Part shown: one piece after another, positions 1-13,300 of the stretch
How positions within the stretch are numbered: the first letter of the stretch is position 1
Layout of the letters: every line of letters begins with the position of its first letter
Assembly (NCBI GenBank): GCA_023078555.1
Contig: CM041201.1
Location: 4,595,713 to 4,659,712 of the forward strand
Direction of reading: 5' to 3'
Origin: Ulva prolifera
Lineage: Eukaryota; Chlorophyta; Ulvophyceae; Ulvales; Ulvaceae
DNA: 64,000 nucleotides
Notes under the pieces: model-generated
Seen by the model: the letters and a program-made list of their open reading frames with translations, nothing else
What the model was told of the DNA's origin: nothing
Database searches by the model: none
Translations under genes and position numbers: made by a program

Positions 1-3000
1 AGGGCCTGACCCTGTCACAATGACTCCCCGAATTCGCAAGTCCGCTCAAGGGGGCCCACCGCAGCATGGCGCCGCAGCACGCCCGAGCGACGCTCCGGGG
101 GCCCCCGGGGCAGCGCTGCCGCAGTCCGACGTTCCAGAGTCCCGCCAGATCTTCCGGCGGTCTGCGCGCTCCCTGCGAGGGTCGTTCCGGCGGCGCATGG
201 TGCCCCCGCTGAAGCCGGCGCCCGGCCTGCTGACTCCCGCGGCCGCAAGCGAAATTCTCACCGAGGTTTTCCGGCACCTTCTGGACGCCATAAAGCGTCA
301 AGGCGGGGCTGATCTCGACGGGAGCCTTGACAAAACACCGGCGGAGGCAGAGGGGGGCCAGCGTGCAGAGCAGGCTGGCTTCGACAGCCTCACGAGCTTG
401 TTGAAGGGCTGCCTGGAGGAGATCTCTGGTGTGCTGCTGTTTGCCTGGGCAGCGGCGCACCGCATGGCCATTCGCATCATCGCGGTATTGGTGTAATGCT
501 GATGGTGTGATCCTGCAGGTCTCCTGACGCCCAGCGACTGCACTGAAGCGGTCATGCAGCTGTGCACGGACCCCAAGCCACATATGCCGCCGCCGTGGTC
601 GCTCACGCTGCTGGCGCTCATGGCCACGACCCTGCACATCCGCCCGCCGCAGATCCTCCTGCTCGTCGCCTGCGCCTGCTCCTCCTGCCCGCCGCTCTCC
701 GCCACCGATGCAGCCTTCCCCAGCCGTCTCGACGCATTCAACACTGCCGTCGCGCCGCTCGCTGCGGCCCGGGGCGCCGGCGAGCTCACCACCGGCGAGG
801 CCGCAGCGCTCTGCCGCGCGGCCGCGCCGCTCCTCTCAGAGGCCGCGTGGGCGCTCGACCGGCTGCACGGCGCAGTCCTCGCGCAGCACGCGCAGCACGG
901 CGGCGCCGTGCTGCGCACCCTGCTCACCGCGGTGTCGCTGGCGGTGCCGGCGGACGCGGCGGAGGGCGGCGGGGCGCGGCTGGTCGCGCCGCACATGCGG
1001 GAGGCCGTCGAGCGGCGCATGCTGCCGCACCTCGACCTGCTCACCGTGGCCACGCCGTTCGACGCCGTGCCGGTGCTCGTTGAGGCGCTCGGCACCATCC
1101 TGCACGACCTGCCGCTGGAGGCCTCTGCGGCGGCGGCCCTCCCGCCCGAGCTCCAGCTCGTGCAGGTGTGCTGTGAGCTGTGTACTTTGCGGCTGTGAAG
1201 AGGCCTTCCCCGTGCGGTGTGGCCGTCGCTCGGCGGAGGCATCGCGCCTGCTGCGGGTTGAGCCTGCACACATCCGCAGCGCACAGGGACGTGGCTCAAC
1301 AGGCACCGGCGTGGCATGCAGGTGTCCGCGCACATCCGCTACGGCATGATCACGGACTGCCTGGAGCGGCTGTGGGGCACCCCGGAGCGCCCCACCGGCG
1401 GCGACGGCGGTGACGCGCTGCTGTACGACGGCCTGCTGCAGCAGCTCGAGGGCCGCCTGCTGCGCCTGCACCGCCTCATGCTCGACCTCGGCCTCTCCTC
1501 GCTGCCCCCCAGCAGCGCGGACCCCGGCACCACCAGCCCGTCCACCCTCGGCCGGGTCACGTACCTGCCCTGCCAGGTCCGCACTCCCCCCGCCTCGACT
1601 ATGTACACCATTTCAGACTGCCTCATTGGCTTGTGTGGACACCAGATGCACTGCCAGCGTGATTCCCAACGAACGCGGCCGTCATTCAAGCAGCCCTCGC
1701 TGAATCTCAGAGCCTCGAGGGCTCAGCCGCACGTTCAAATGGCAACTGCGCAGCAGTCTCCAGGGCATTCCGCTGGTGGACGTGCCGCGCATGCTGGCGC
1801 CGGCGATGCTCTCGTGGGTGTCGGTCGTTGGAGTGAAGCTCGAGGCCGTCGCCGCGTCGTACGTCGCCGCGGACGCCCAGGCCCCCCCGCCGCGTTCGTG
1901 GGCCCCCGTCTCACGCGTCCGCGGCTTCCTCTGCTCCGCGTCCCTCGTGGACACCTTTCACGCAGTCGGCACCAGCGTGGACGCGATCGCCGTGCAGGCC
2001 GTCGCGGCGCAGCCCCGCGGCGTGGCCACACATGTCGCGGAGGGCCTTGCGGCAGCCGCCGGTGGCGCGGTGCGTGTGTGTGCGGCTGCTGTTGAGGCTG
2101 CCGCACTGGCCGATCTGCGGCCCGCCGCACAGGCCGCGGCCGCTGCGGGCTCGCTGCCGCCGTCTGGCCGCGCGCTGCTGTCTGGGCATGTTGATGGTTT
2201 CGCGGCAGACGGCGCGTCCGGGCGCCCGGCTGACGCCTCGGCAGCAGATGAGGTGCGCACAAGGGGGCCCTCCATACCTGCCATCTGCTGCTGGACTGCA
2301 GTGACACTTCTCCAGCATGAGCACTCGGACACGTCCACTGCACTGTGAATCGATTCTTCTTCTTGCTGTGCACTGTTCCAGTGGCAGGTCCCCAGATGGC
2401 CGTGCTGCTACTCTGCTTGTGTCCTGGGCCTGCTGTGCGACGTATCGGGACCCCTGCTTGCGACGATCATCGCTTGGGTGTGCAGGACGGTGTGGCATGG
2501 CCGCCAATCATCCGCCGCGAGCTCGCGGTGAAGCTCAACAATCTGAGCGAGGCCGCGATGCGGGTGGCCGGCTTGGAGCATCAGATCGCGGCCCACCTTG
2601 CCAGCTGCGGCGACCCGCTGCGGCGGGGGGGCGCCTCGCCAACAGTGCCGCCGCCGCCGCCGGCCGCCGGCGCGCTGTCCGAGCGCCTGCGTCTCCAGGC
2701 CGCCAGCGGCCGCAGCCTGCAGGCGTCCGTGCAGGCGCTGGACGACACTGCGGACGACCTGTCGTTCATGAGCGATGCATTCGAGGCCAGCCGCGACCAC
2801 CAGGTGCGCCTCCGGCTGCTGACCGCACATCTCTTTTGGCCTTGATGTGTTTCAGTTTCGATGTATGTGGGATCAGAAAGAACTGGATTCAGAGATTGAG
2901 GTGCACTGTCAGTTATGTTCTTTTATGCTAGCACGACCTCTTGTTCGACCACTTGTTGGCGGCCGTCCGCATCGCCCAGACTGCTTCGCTGTTCCATGAC

Positions 3001-6000
3001 AGCTCTCTCTGGGACGAACGTGCTTGCGGTGGCAGATGCACGACCTGCCCATCATGATGCAAACCCGTGGGCGTTTGCACAGGCTGCCCTCGACTTCAAA
3101 GTGGGGTTACCACGCATGCAGGCCACGGCGTCGGCGCAGCTGCACGTGGAGCGCCTGCCGGCAGCAGTGCAGCACGTGCTCGTGGAGGCCGCGGACACCG
3201 TGCGGCGCAGCCGCCTCACCGTCATGACCGCGATAAAGCACGCATTCTCCGGAATGTTCACCCTGGAGATATTCAATGCGCTCGTGCGGCAGAGCCGCAG
3301 CTCCTCCAAGACGGCGCCGCCTGTAGGCCTGCATCTGGGGGCGGGCATCGCAGACGACGACAGCCTGGAGGTAGCGGCGGAGGCCGCGACCGAAGCCGGC
3401 AGTGGCTACAAGTCGCTGTTCAAATCGGTGGCAGCGTCGGTGAATTGGGGGGGATCCAAGGGTGTGGAGGCCGTTGGCGGCGGCCACGAGGCGCGGGCGG
3501 CGCAGATGCTGTCTGCCGATTCGGGGCTGGACTCTGCGGCTCTGGATCAGCTGCTGGAGATCATCAACCGCGAGTTCCAGGTGTGGCGCGCAGCTCCGTC
3601 AGGAGTCCCTGCTGGACACCGGGGTGGGCCGCGGCCTGGATGTGCCGGGGCTGTCCCCTTGCACTCAGACCCAGAAATTCATCGTTATATGCACTTGTGT
3701 CATCGACCCACCGACCCGGCACGCACGTGTGCGTGGCTCTGCATTCCGCACGCCTGCCTCCTGCCGCTGCCAGCCTGAGCACAGCATGTTCTGAGGCAGC
3801 GACACGGGCCGGGGCCTGTTCACAGCAACCGCAACAGCCTGTCCACCACCACCCGATCTGCATCCCTCGACAGGAGCGCTGAGAACAGCTGTTACACGTG
3901 CATGACTAGTGACAGCATGCATGCGGCGTGCCCGCCGGCCACGCGGTCTCACCGCGCGGGCCCTGCCGCAGGTGATGAAGGAGTCGCTGCTGCCCGCGCT
4001 GTTCACGGAGGTGCAGGCTGTGCTGTGGCACGCGGCCGTGGACTCCATGGAGGCGCTCGTCCTCGCGTCCGCCCCCGGCCGCGCGCCCCTCTCCTTCGCG
4101 CAGGCCTACGCGCTCCGCGCCGCGCACCTCGTGCTGCGCGACCACTTCCACGCCGCCGGTGCCGGCCTGCCGCTGCAGCGCCTCGACGACGCGTCCCGCC
4201 GCGTGCGCAGCCTGCTGCAGCTGTTCATGGGCCCGACGGCGGCGCTGACTGCGCTCGCGGAGGTGGGCGGCGGGGCCAAGGGAGGCGCCGAGGAGCGGCG
4301 CGCGGCCGGGGCGGCGCCGGTGGCGCAGGTGGACGTGCTGCGGCTGCTGCAGCAGCGCGCGGGGGATGAGGAGGCGCGGACCACGCTGCAGGAGCTCGCG
4401 CGGCGGGCGGTCATGAAGCCCATGCAGGCACGCCGCCCCCGCCTCCATTTCCGCATCCCCCCGCCATCTCTGACACGAACGCGCTAGTCTCCCCCGTATG
4501 TGGTTCTGCTAGTGGCACAGGATGTCGACTGTATGTTTCGGGATGTGTATCGCATGGTCACCTGCTCACGCAGCGCCCCTTGCCCTCGCGAGTACGCTAC
4601 CATCTCTCAACCCCAAACTCCAGCTGCCGCAGCACACGTACTTCGTGTGCTGTGCATGCTGCGCGCCACACCCAATCGTCCAGCACGCACGCCCTTCTGC
4701 AGCACCACCGCGGGTACAGTGCACAGCCAGGCACGGAGGTAGCAAGCCGGTCAGCGGACGGGGCCTCTTACAGCGATAAACCCTAGAGGCTCACGCTGCG
4801 GGTGTGGTGCAGGCGCTGTTTGCGCTGCCGCCAGAGGAGGATGTCGTGCAGCGGGCGGACTGCCGCCTCGCCGACCACGGCGTGCATGGCACTCTCTTCC
4901 TGGCGACCTCGCACCTGTGCTTCTCGTCGCTCGCGCCGCTGGCGGCCACGGCGGCCGCCGTCGCGCCCGGCGGCGGCTTCACGCTCAAACGCAACAGCCT
5001 CTTTGCCGCCGGGACGGCCGCGCACCCCAACGTGACGCTCGTGGCGCGCCTCTCGAAGGTCCGCAGCATGGCGCAGGGCTTTGCGCAGCGCTCCAAGTCG
5101 CTGGTGTTCACGCTGGACGACAACTCGCAGGTGCGCCCACCCGCGCGACCTCCCGCCCAGTCGAGCGATTGCCGCATCCATCTGCCGCTTTGATGCTTCA
5201 ACCCAAGTGTACTTCAAAGCGGCGCAACCCCTTCGCCGCCGTGGCTGCTGCTGCTCCTGTGTGGTTTGCAGCAACTGGTAAAGTTTGTACATATCGGCTC
5301 TAAACAGCACCCTCGTGGGTCTTGACACCGGGAGGTCGAGGCCGGCCCAGTGCGATGAAGCAGTGGCCCTCGAGGCACACAATTCCTCCATGCATGTGAA
5401 CACGTGTAAGCACATATACCAAGGGACATCGACAGCTCTTGCAAGCTGGGTTGGCGCCTTCGCCAGCTGGTGGCACCCGGACGGGATCCAGTCTCTCTGC
5501 TGTTGCCACGTCACGTTCAAGCCCAGGTGAGCTCAAGGCCACCGTCGGCTGCGTGCAGATCGAGGTCGCCAACTTCCGCAGCGCGCAGACGCGGGGCATG
5601 TTCGAGGAGGCCGTGCGGCTGCATGTGCTGGGCTCCAACAGCGCGCTCGACCGGCAGCTGCGCGGCGTCGCGACCTCCGGCGTCACGCCCTCCGCGCTGC
5701 GCCTGCCGCCCGGCGAGGCCGTGCTCCGCTCCTACGCCTGCGCCCTCTACGCGCTGCTGCGCAACCACCGCGGCGCGCTGCACGTGTGCTACGGCCTGCT
5801 GCTCTTCGCGGGCCGCGAGGACGCGTACCGCACGGTCGTGAGGTGCCCCCCCCGCCCCCCCGCCCCCACCCGCCCCCCCGCCCCCCCCCCGCCGTGCCGC
5901 TGCGGTGTCCGTGTCTTTGTGGCTGCATGAGTGTCTCTGGACGGGTCGGTGTGTATGGCAAGCTGGTTTGCAAAGCAGCTGTGTGATGGGTATCTCTGGA

Positions 6001-6501
6001 CGGGTCGGACGCGCTGACGCCTGTCGCTGGGCACGTCTGTGCCCCGCAGTCGGCAGTGCTGCTGTGGAACGGGCCGATGAGGGCGCTGTCAAGTTGGTGG
6101 TGGCTAGAGAGGCGCGGTGTGCAGGTTTGAGCACATCATCGGTGTTGAGCTGGTGAAGCGCCACTGGCGCGGCGGCCTCTACGTCGTCGTGACCTCCTCG
6201 CAGCCCCCCCACAAGGTCGAGGTGCGCCTGCCCTGCTGCCCCAGGCCCCGTTGTGCTGGCATGCTTCGTGTCACCCTCAACATGCGTGGCTGCACCACTG
6301 TTCCTGCTCAACCAATCGCCCCGCGCGACCTGTGGCCGCTAGGAGTGCCGGCCGACTGTGTATGCGCAGCTGTGTGTTGCGGGACATGGCCTCGCCGGCA
6401 GCCCCGGGTGAAAGTGGCTGCCTGTGCAGTTCTGCGAGATGCCGGAGATCCAGGCGCAGGAGCTGGTGGCGGAAGTGCTGGACTGCGTCGCCCGGGTCTG
6501 A
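1..6501 (+). CDS. Munc13/UNC13-like protein with two C-terminal GRAM domains (5' end outside window)
   Basis: About a dozen exons with GTGCG/GTGTG donors and TGCAG acceptors; the frame is open at base 1, so the true start may lie upstream (first ATG at 20). Clear exons include 519-1165, 1322-1576 and 4813-5130; the last is 6430-6501. The segment at about 1780-2250, with a short SxSLVDTF motif, resembles the end of MHD1. The exon at about 3972-4427 resembles MHD2: a conserved HFHAAGAGL stretch followed by a leucine-rich helix, as in UNC13D/BAIAP3. From 4813 a GRAM domain begins (FALPPEEDVV, then GTLFLATSHLCF), and a second GRAM/PH-like fold covers about 5715-6501 (GALHVCYGLLLF, then FEHIIGVELV). 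Family members prime SNARE-dependent vesicle fusion at membranes; GRAM domains bind lipids. No C2 domain is visible in the part present. The intron 4428-4812 appears to use a GC donor. Family call fairly sure; exon borders approximate. Confidence 0.72.
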
Positions 6502-7556
6502 TCTGCCACACCACAGAGCAAGATTCCCTGACAAGACTGCCGGCACTCGAGCTGTATGGGGACCTGAGCGTGAGGCATGCAGGTCTAGCTCTGCAGGAGG
6601 CGCTGCTGTTGCATGCGTCCATCTGTGCCTGCTGCTCCCGCGTCGGTGGAGCATGTAGAGCTCGGTGAATTGTGTCGTAGACACATGCTTGATTACATGA
6701 CTGGCTCCAAGCAGGTGAAAGCACTGGAGGTGTGAGCCTGTTTTTGACTCGCAGGCGCACTTGCCGGCGCCTGTGCTGCTGACGAGCGTACGCCGCTGAA
6801 GAATGATGTCCGTGTTTTTCGTCTGGGACCCTGAATGTGCCCTCGTTGAAGGTCTCAACGGAGAGCACATGGTGAAATTCCAATCTTTCTCCTCAATGCA
6901 TAGGTCAGGGATTGGTCTGTGGCTTCGCACGTCAGCCCGTAGCCATTCCCTCGTAGCAGATTTGTATATGACAGCGACCGTTGTGTGCAGCTCACGCTAT
7001 CGCGGGCCGTAGTGGTGATCACATCGAAACTGGAGGAACGTGTGTTTCATACCGAGGATTGTGCTGTTACAGTAGAAGTCAATAGTGTGACATGTCATTG
7101 ATCTTCTGTCATCGTGGTCTCTCATAATTCTCAAATATAACAGTGACATAGCACACAGCCCGGGGGACATCGGTGTTCGTCATGGGCCGCGCATGTGCAT
7201 GCTTAATCGCAGCCTCAGAGGCAGGAATCCTAGATGACAATAAACTCCTTTCGAAGCCCAGTCAACACGGATCCAATCTGTAGCGTTTGTGAATCGTTTG
7301 GTTGGGCCATCAGGCATCAATTGCGTTTGGCATAGTGACCGGTCCTTGGGAACCTCTAGATGGCATATCACCAAGCCAGGAACCTCAACATGAGAATCTG
7401 AAACTCCTGGAATGCAGACCTGTGCGCATGAAAACGTCACTACATGCTCACCGTCACAGTATCAGCAGGACAGCATGTGCAAAGTACTGGCTATGGCAGC
7501 AAACAGACGTTCCTATCTGAAATTGTATTCATGAATTACAAGTGTGAGCGTATAAT
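6502..7556. other. Convergent intergenic region with a weak minus-strand ORF
   Basis: This gap lies between the stop of the Munc13-like gene and the stop of the mS38 gene, so it should hold both 3' UTRs. It is less GC-rich than its left neighbour. A minus-strand frame from 7440 to 7180 is open for 86 codons with reasonable amino-acid composition, but it has no ATG near its start and no recognised motif. I do not call it a gene. Confidence 0.4.
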
Positions 7557-8189
7557 CTACGCTCTGCCTCCGCGGCTCGCCTTTGTCTTCCTCCGCAGCA
7601 ATCTCATCCGCTTCTTCCATTTGTGACGTTTCATCTTGGTTCCACGCTTCCGCTTCACACTGTCGGCTACGACACTAGATGTATGCAAACAGCTTTGTTG
7701 ACGCTCCATGATCCTAGGCTGCGTGCCAATCCCGGCTGCAGCTATGATGCCTGTTTTCCCGTTGCTATTGCCTGACACAGCTGAATCACCTAGTCTGTGC
7801 CTTGCATCAGAGCCAGCCGTATGTGAAAGTGCACGGTTGCAGCCGCTTGCACACAATGCTGTCTGCTGAAGGCTAGAAGTGGCTACTGATGACCACTTGC
7901 AATTTCGTGCTGCGATGTTGCTGAACGCACGACTGCCTGCAGGACAGGCTGGATTAACGTGCCACGATGGAGACACCCCCCAACCGGTCCCGTCTAGCAC
8001 AACAGTGGCAGATCCTGGTCCCTGACAGCCTGCTTGGGTGAGTCCACTGCATGTATGTGTCGATCGCTTGTGCAACTGGTATGCAGGTATGCCCAGCCTG
8101 CCATGGCAGCTCAGGTAGGTGTATGAAAGGCATGCCTCCTCTGCTGCTGCCAACGAAAAGCGACGTAAGCGTCCTGCATTCATGATCAT
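7557..8189 (-). CDS. Mitochondrial small ribosomal subunit protein mS38 (AURKAIP1/Cox24 family)
   Basis: The last 34 residues, beginning SVKRKRGTKMKRHKWKKR, are the highly basic KRKR-x-MxxHKxKKR signature of the mS38/Cox24 C-terminal domain. In mitoribosomes this helix packs on small-subunit rRNA near the decoding region. The open frame from the ATG at 8189 gives 210 codons. The first residues (MIMNAGRLRRFSLAAAEEA) resemble a mitochondrial presequence: Arg and Ala, few acids at the start. The middle is low in recognisable structure, as usual for this family, whose conservation is confined to the tail. An intron within the N-terminal half cannot be excluded, so the start is less certain than the C-terminus. 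It lies head-to-tail behind the MPP6 gene, 647 bp apart. Confidence 0.75.
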   Translation of the reverse strand: MIMNAGRLRRFSLAAAEEACLSYTYLSCHGRLGIPAYQLHKRSTHTCSGLTQAGCQGPGSATVVLDGTGWGVSPSWHVNPACPAGSRAFSNIAARNCKWSSVATSSLQQTALCASGCNRALSHTAGSDARHRLGDSAVSGNSNGKTGIIAAAGIGTQPRIMERQQSCLHTSSVVADSVKRKRGTKMKRHKWKKRMRLLRRKTKASRGGRA

Positions 8190-8836
8190 GATTTCCCGGA
8201 GAATAGCAAGTAATCACTGCTTCACCATTGGTAAAGCATTGATCTGGTTGAATCAGACATGGCAGGCTCCCTCCGCTCGCTGTTACGCTGGCATGATCTG
8301 CCAGAGGCAGCAAACACGACATTTTGAGCTGAGGCCAACCTATCGCTTGACTGGTAGCCATACTGATCAGAGCCTTCGCAAGGGTGACGACTGCGGCATT
8401 CGATGGTGCGTGCGATGGCTCACCGGCTGTTGCAGGAGAAGCACGATAATCGGCGCATCAAACAGGAAGCTAGAAGAATGTCACAAAATATTGATTTCAA
8501 GCAAAGTGTCACAATGATCAGCGGATTTGTGTACAGTACCCTGTTGGTCGGTCCATGCAGTGCCAGCAGACGCGCGGGCGTTACCGTGGCAGCTTTTCCC
8601 TCGGACAACTGCCAATGCAACAAGTCGTTTCTCTTCATCCATTTTCATTCTGAGCCCTTTCAGACCTGATCTCAATTACACGTAACGAAGCAAGGGGGGC
8701 ACTAACGGTACACATGCATGGCTATCAGTGTACTGGTTTACAAATGGTATCAGGACCTGAGAACGTGGTGCCGACGTTCCCCAAACACGACAAGCCCAGG
8801 ATGCGCTGCAAATGGCACACTCTTATTTGCCAAACA
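8190..8836. other. Intergenic region between mS38 and MPP6
   Basis: Moderate GC. It should contain the mS38 promoter and the MPP6 3' UTR. Short frames exist on both strands but none has a family resemblance or splice-site support. Confidence 0.4.
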
Positions 8837-9530
8837 TCACGATACTCGGCCTTTCTGTTTTGACATGGCTTCACTCGCCCTCCTGAATGAGGGCTTGCTG
8901 TTACCCGCTTTGGCCTTTTTAGGGATGTGAATCGTGACATTGACAGCCTCAGAATGTTTGGAGGAGTGTTGTCCCGGTGGTTGCTTGGATGTATTCCCCG
9001 GCTCTTCCTTAGGCATAATGCCAGCTGCGGGATTCCCTTCGATCGCCTGCTTGCGTTTACCGAGCACATTCGCCATTTCAGCCTCGGATACATCTGACTT
9101 GTCTGCTGCTTCGACCGCGAGCTCGTGTATTCTGACCTTGTGCTCTTCATTGATCTTCTCCACTTCTGGGTTGAAATTTTGAAACGACATCCTTCCACTC
9201 CCAGCAAAGGGCTCCTCTTCCACCAGGATGACGCATCCCGTTTCCTGATTTTTCTCAATTTCGAAATGCTCCTGCAGTGACAAGCGCTTGTGTTTTCGGT
9301 TCTGAAGATGCCCATGCTCAAAGCATCTGGATGTGGCGTACCTCTTGCAGGGCCTTTTTTGATGCCTTCTCCTGAACACTGAGCTCCTTTTTAGCCTGAG
9401 CTCTTTGCATAAACTTCAAGCCCATCAGTTTGGTGCTGACTTTCGGGCGTGCAGACTTGCTGGCCTCCGGCCCAATGCTTTTCTGAGCTGCCGTCGCCTT
9501 GCCGGAGGCAGGCACATCGAGATCACCCAT
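8837..9530 (-). CDS. M-phase phosphoprotein 6 homologue (nuclear exosome cofactor MPP6)
   Basis: Two exons: 9530-9342 and 9271-8837, joined in phase 0 across a 70-bp intron with a GTACGC donor and CTGCAG acceptor. Exon 1 carries KLMGLKFMQRAQ, matching the family's N-terminal LxxMKFMQR motif that contacts the exosome core. After the splice the protein reads EEHFEIEK, equivalent to the EEHW region. Then comes GRMSFQNFNPEVEKI, the most conserved block of MPP6, and a DVSEAEMA motif followed by a basic tail. Predicted length is about 207 aa, slightly longer than animal MPP6. MPP6 helps recruit the MTR4 helicase to the nuclear exosome for 5.8S rRNA maturation and RNA surveillance. The start ATG at 9530 gives MGDLDVPASGK and fits family length. 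Confidence 0.85.
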
Positions 9531-10387
9531 CTCGCACGACGCGATTCAATTGATCGACGCACGGCACACAAATACACCCCCCGGTAATTCGCGAGGTATT
9601 CGGCCTGGTTTCGAACAACCGTGCATGCCGGGAAGATGCCTCGCAACAGCGGTTGCCACCAACTCGGCCTATGTGGCAAAATCAAGCGATCGTGAATGTA
9701 CGCGTCACTGTCGAATGAACTTTGAGCACATCTGTGTTCCGTGTGACTCTGCAAACACAATAGGCTGCTGTCATGCTCATGCGGTTCGCGGGTGACAGGC
9801 CGGCTTGTTTGTGCATCCTCTAGCCATTTCCTGATGCACACAATTCCGGTGCATTCCAGCGCGTTTGACTCAGCTGACATTCGGGCACACACAGATAAAC
9901 ATTGCCACGGTGCTGTGTGACGGGGCTGTCTAGTGACGAGCTTCCCATGACCCTCGACGGCATAATGTATCTCTGAGATAGCAACACATGACGACGACGC
10001 AACCAACACGATAATAGTGTAGAAAATGCTACTTATATGCTTTTGACGCCGAGTGCACATGGAAAGATAGAGTTACAACCGCTATCAGCCTTGTCCAAGG
10101 GAATGCCATCGACGCCTGCAAGGGAGCATGCATAGGAATGTTGTTCATCCGATCTTATTTAGAGACGCGATAAACAGCAGCGTTCATCTGAAGTAATTGC
10201 AAGTAGAATGGGGAAGGAGGCAGAGGTCCATATTCCCGTGCGGAGGCCGTCCCCATTGCCACCGGTACGCACTTCATTCAAATGATGCAGTGTCCAGGCT
10301 CTGCGCAAGATCAATCTTAGTGGGAGACCCTGTATAGTTCATATTGCTGCATACAATACTCTGGACTAGATCTTTGCACATGTGAAA
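9531..10387. promoter_or_regulatory. Divergent intergenic region between MPP6 (-) and the PG-rich repeat gene (+)
   Basis: About 860 bp of lower-GC sequence separates two head-to-head genes, so it must hold both promoters. I see no TATA box I would defend. Positioning is the only basis for the call. Confidence 0.45.
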
Positions 10388-13300
10388 ATGGGCCAGTTCA
10401 GATCGCTTGACGTCCTTCAGTCACGCTATGTACAGAAACGGCGACCATTTGATGTGGGACCTGAAGTTCTCAATCCCACTCTCTGCCTGTCTTCGGTTGG
10501 AGTGAGCACCGGGAAAGCATTCAGCCCGGCTTTGATCTCACCGACCAAAGTTCACACAAACCTGGTGTCCATGCTCATTGCAAATGAGATGACTGAGGAA
10601 ATGATCATGGAGCTTCTCGGCACAGGGAATGCAGCTCCGCTCATGAACTCACTCCTGCAGACAGGTGAACATGCTTTACGCTTCACCTCATGGCAGCAAT
10701 GTTCATTTCTGGCCCCTCTGGCATCCTGCAGCAGAGTCACCTGCTTCTGTGTTGAGCAGGCCATGCGCCAGGTCTATCAGGGATGGTCTTCGACAAGTCC
10801 GCAGCAGCTGCTGGGCGGACAGACCCAGCAGCACATGAACCACAGGCTGATCTTGGCACCTCGATGATGCGGCGACTTGTCCCGGCTGCTGTCGCCGATC
10901 AGCAAGAGGCGTCTGGTGCAGCCCGGACCGTCCGTGCAAAGCATCTGCCCGCATACCTGCAGCGGAAGTATGGGTCTGCAGGGGCACTGCACCGGCCGCA
11001 GCATGTTCGCACCACCATGCACGTGTTTGGACCCTCCACACCACGGTGTGGCGCCACCCTCAGTGCTCGACATGTCGACCAGTGGAGTAGTCCCTGTCAG
11101 ATTTGGAGCTTGCCACCTCAATGCAGCTGCATGAAGCTGCTGGTCACCAGCATCCCGAACAACTGCAGCCTACCATTGCTACTCTGGCTTCCTGGCGTTG
11201 AAAAGGTTGTCCGACTGTGGTGGTGCAGTGCTGGGGACGCGATTGGAACGATGGTCAAAGGGCTGGCTCAGCGCGCGGCTGGTCACGGGGGCAGCGCCAC
11301 CGTAGGCACCCCTCAGGCCGCCGCGGCCATGGCGATGGCCCAGCAGGCCCTCCGCAGGGAGCGCCAGAATGCGGCAGCCGCATCCTCTTCGTCAGTGAAG
11401 CAGCGTGTGCGCGGCGTGCGTGCCGGACGCGCCGCTCGGCGGCCGCTGTCCGCAGCAGCGCGCTTGCAGGCGGGCATGGGGGGCATTGCTACAGCCCCCT
11501 TCGCAACGACTGGCACGTCCCAGCTTCCCCCACAGAAACGCAGAGATTCACCCTCAGCTCCCACAATGCTTTCACGCTGAAGCCACTCTGGAAAGCTGAG
11601 GACTTGGTGACTCTGGCTGGTCTATTGCAGAGCCATCCATGGGCAGCGGGATGCAGCGTGTAGGCCTGGCGCCAGTAGGCAAGGGACTGGGAGTTGCAGT
11701 GGTAGAGACGTGGGAGCATGCTGCCTGCAGGAAGGGAGCAGGCGCTAAATGTGGGCTTCAACGTGACCCGCACCGGCATGGCTGCGCAGACCCCCGGCCC
11801 TGCCGCGTACCAGCCGCGCTGGCAGGCCCTGCGGCCGAGCAGTGCCGCGGCTGCTGTTGGCCGTTGCAATGTGGCTGGGGGCCGTCACTACGAAGCGATC
11901 CGGGCAGCAGAAGCGGTGCGCCACGGTGCCCCTCATAGCCGCCCAGCATGTTGATCATCCACGCTGTGGCACAACAGTGAAACATCTCCAGTCAATGTGT
12001 GAACATCTGGAAGCGGCACGGGCTGTGTGCAGGCACCGGCGCTGTGGTGGCAGGCTCAGCACCTGACTGTATGATGCCATACTTGCAGGCACTCCAGGCA
12101 CGCAGTAGTCTTCCGTCGCGTGAGGTGAGCGCGAGCGTGGCCGGCAGAGAGCGTGCGGGCGCTGCCGGGGCCCCCGCACACCGCCCGGCACGAGGCCATC
12201 GCACTGGAGGCGCTAGAGGCGGTGGTAGCAAGCAGTCTCAGGGTGGAGGTATCGACCAGGAGGCTAGCGACGAGCCGGCAAACATGGTCATGCATGCAGA
12301 GGTGCACCGCCGCTGCGGCGCCGCGACGCTGGTGCATCCGCCAGCGGAGCCTCGATTCGCAAATGCGGGCACGGGAAACACGGCAAACTTCAAGGCGACG
12401 CCACGTGAAGCAGCTGGAGCAGGATACACTCATGCGGCTGGCTCCAGTACGGCTACTGGAGTTGGCCCGGGGGCATACGAGACGACAGGATCGGGGGAAG
12501 CGAGGCAGGGGCGCAGGCCGCGGTGCGATGGTCTGGCCTGGGGGCCGCCACGGCCTGGATCTGCGCCGCCTGCGGCGACGATGCAGCAGCAGCGGCGGCA
12601 CGCGCTGCTGCCGGGCCCGGGCGCGTACGACACAGCCGCTGCGGCGAGCAGCCTCGTGAGGCCGCAGAGCAGGCACTGTGACTTCTCCCGGGGCACCGCG
12701 CGGCCGGGGTCCGCCCCAGGCCTCCCGATCACAGGCCCAGGATGCTTGCAGGGTGGGCACCAGTCAAGCGGCGGGGCACAGCTTGACGCTCTCCCCCCAC
12801 AGTGCCACACTCATCACGAAGCCTTGGGGACTAGGAGAAGTGTCAGTGCGGGGGTGGTCGGGTCCGGAGGCACGGAGCATGCACAGCATGCACCTCCCCG
12901 GCACCAACGAGCAGCGCGGGCTGGTGTGGATGCGGTGGAGGACGAGACTCAGGCGTTCATCTATGACGATGATGGTGACGATGACGACGAGGAGGGCGGG
13001 GGTGATGGGCTCGGATGGGGTGGCTGCGGGGGCGACGCCGTGCTAGCGGCCGTGGAGGGCGCGCGGTCAGCCGCGGAGGTGAGGGCTGCTCTGCAGGCGC
13101 GAGGTGGGGACGGGCGGCCGATGTCCGCTCGCCCGCAGTCTGGCCGCCCGCAATCGGGCCGGCCGTCGTCCCGGGGGGTGCAGCGTGTAGGTGCAGACCC
13201 TGCCTCATGGATTGTGGCTGCTGCTCTGCAGAGGTGCACACAGTGGCGCCCGAGGGATTTGGCTGTGGCGACGGGAACACCCACAGCGGCTTCTGGACCG

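Noticed and set aside
298-1335. 345-codon minus-strand ORF opposite the Munc13-like gene
   Set aside because: GC-driven shadow; the plus-strand exons have splice sites and family resemblance.
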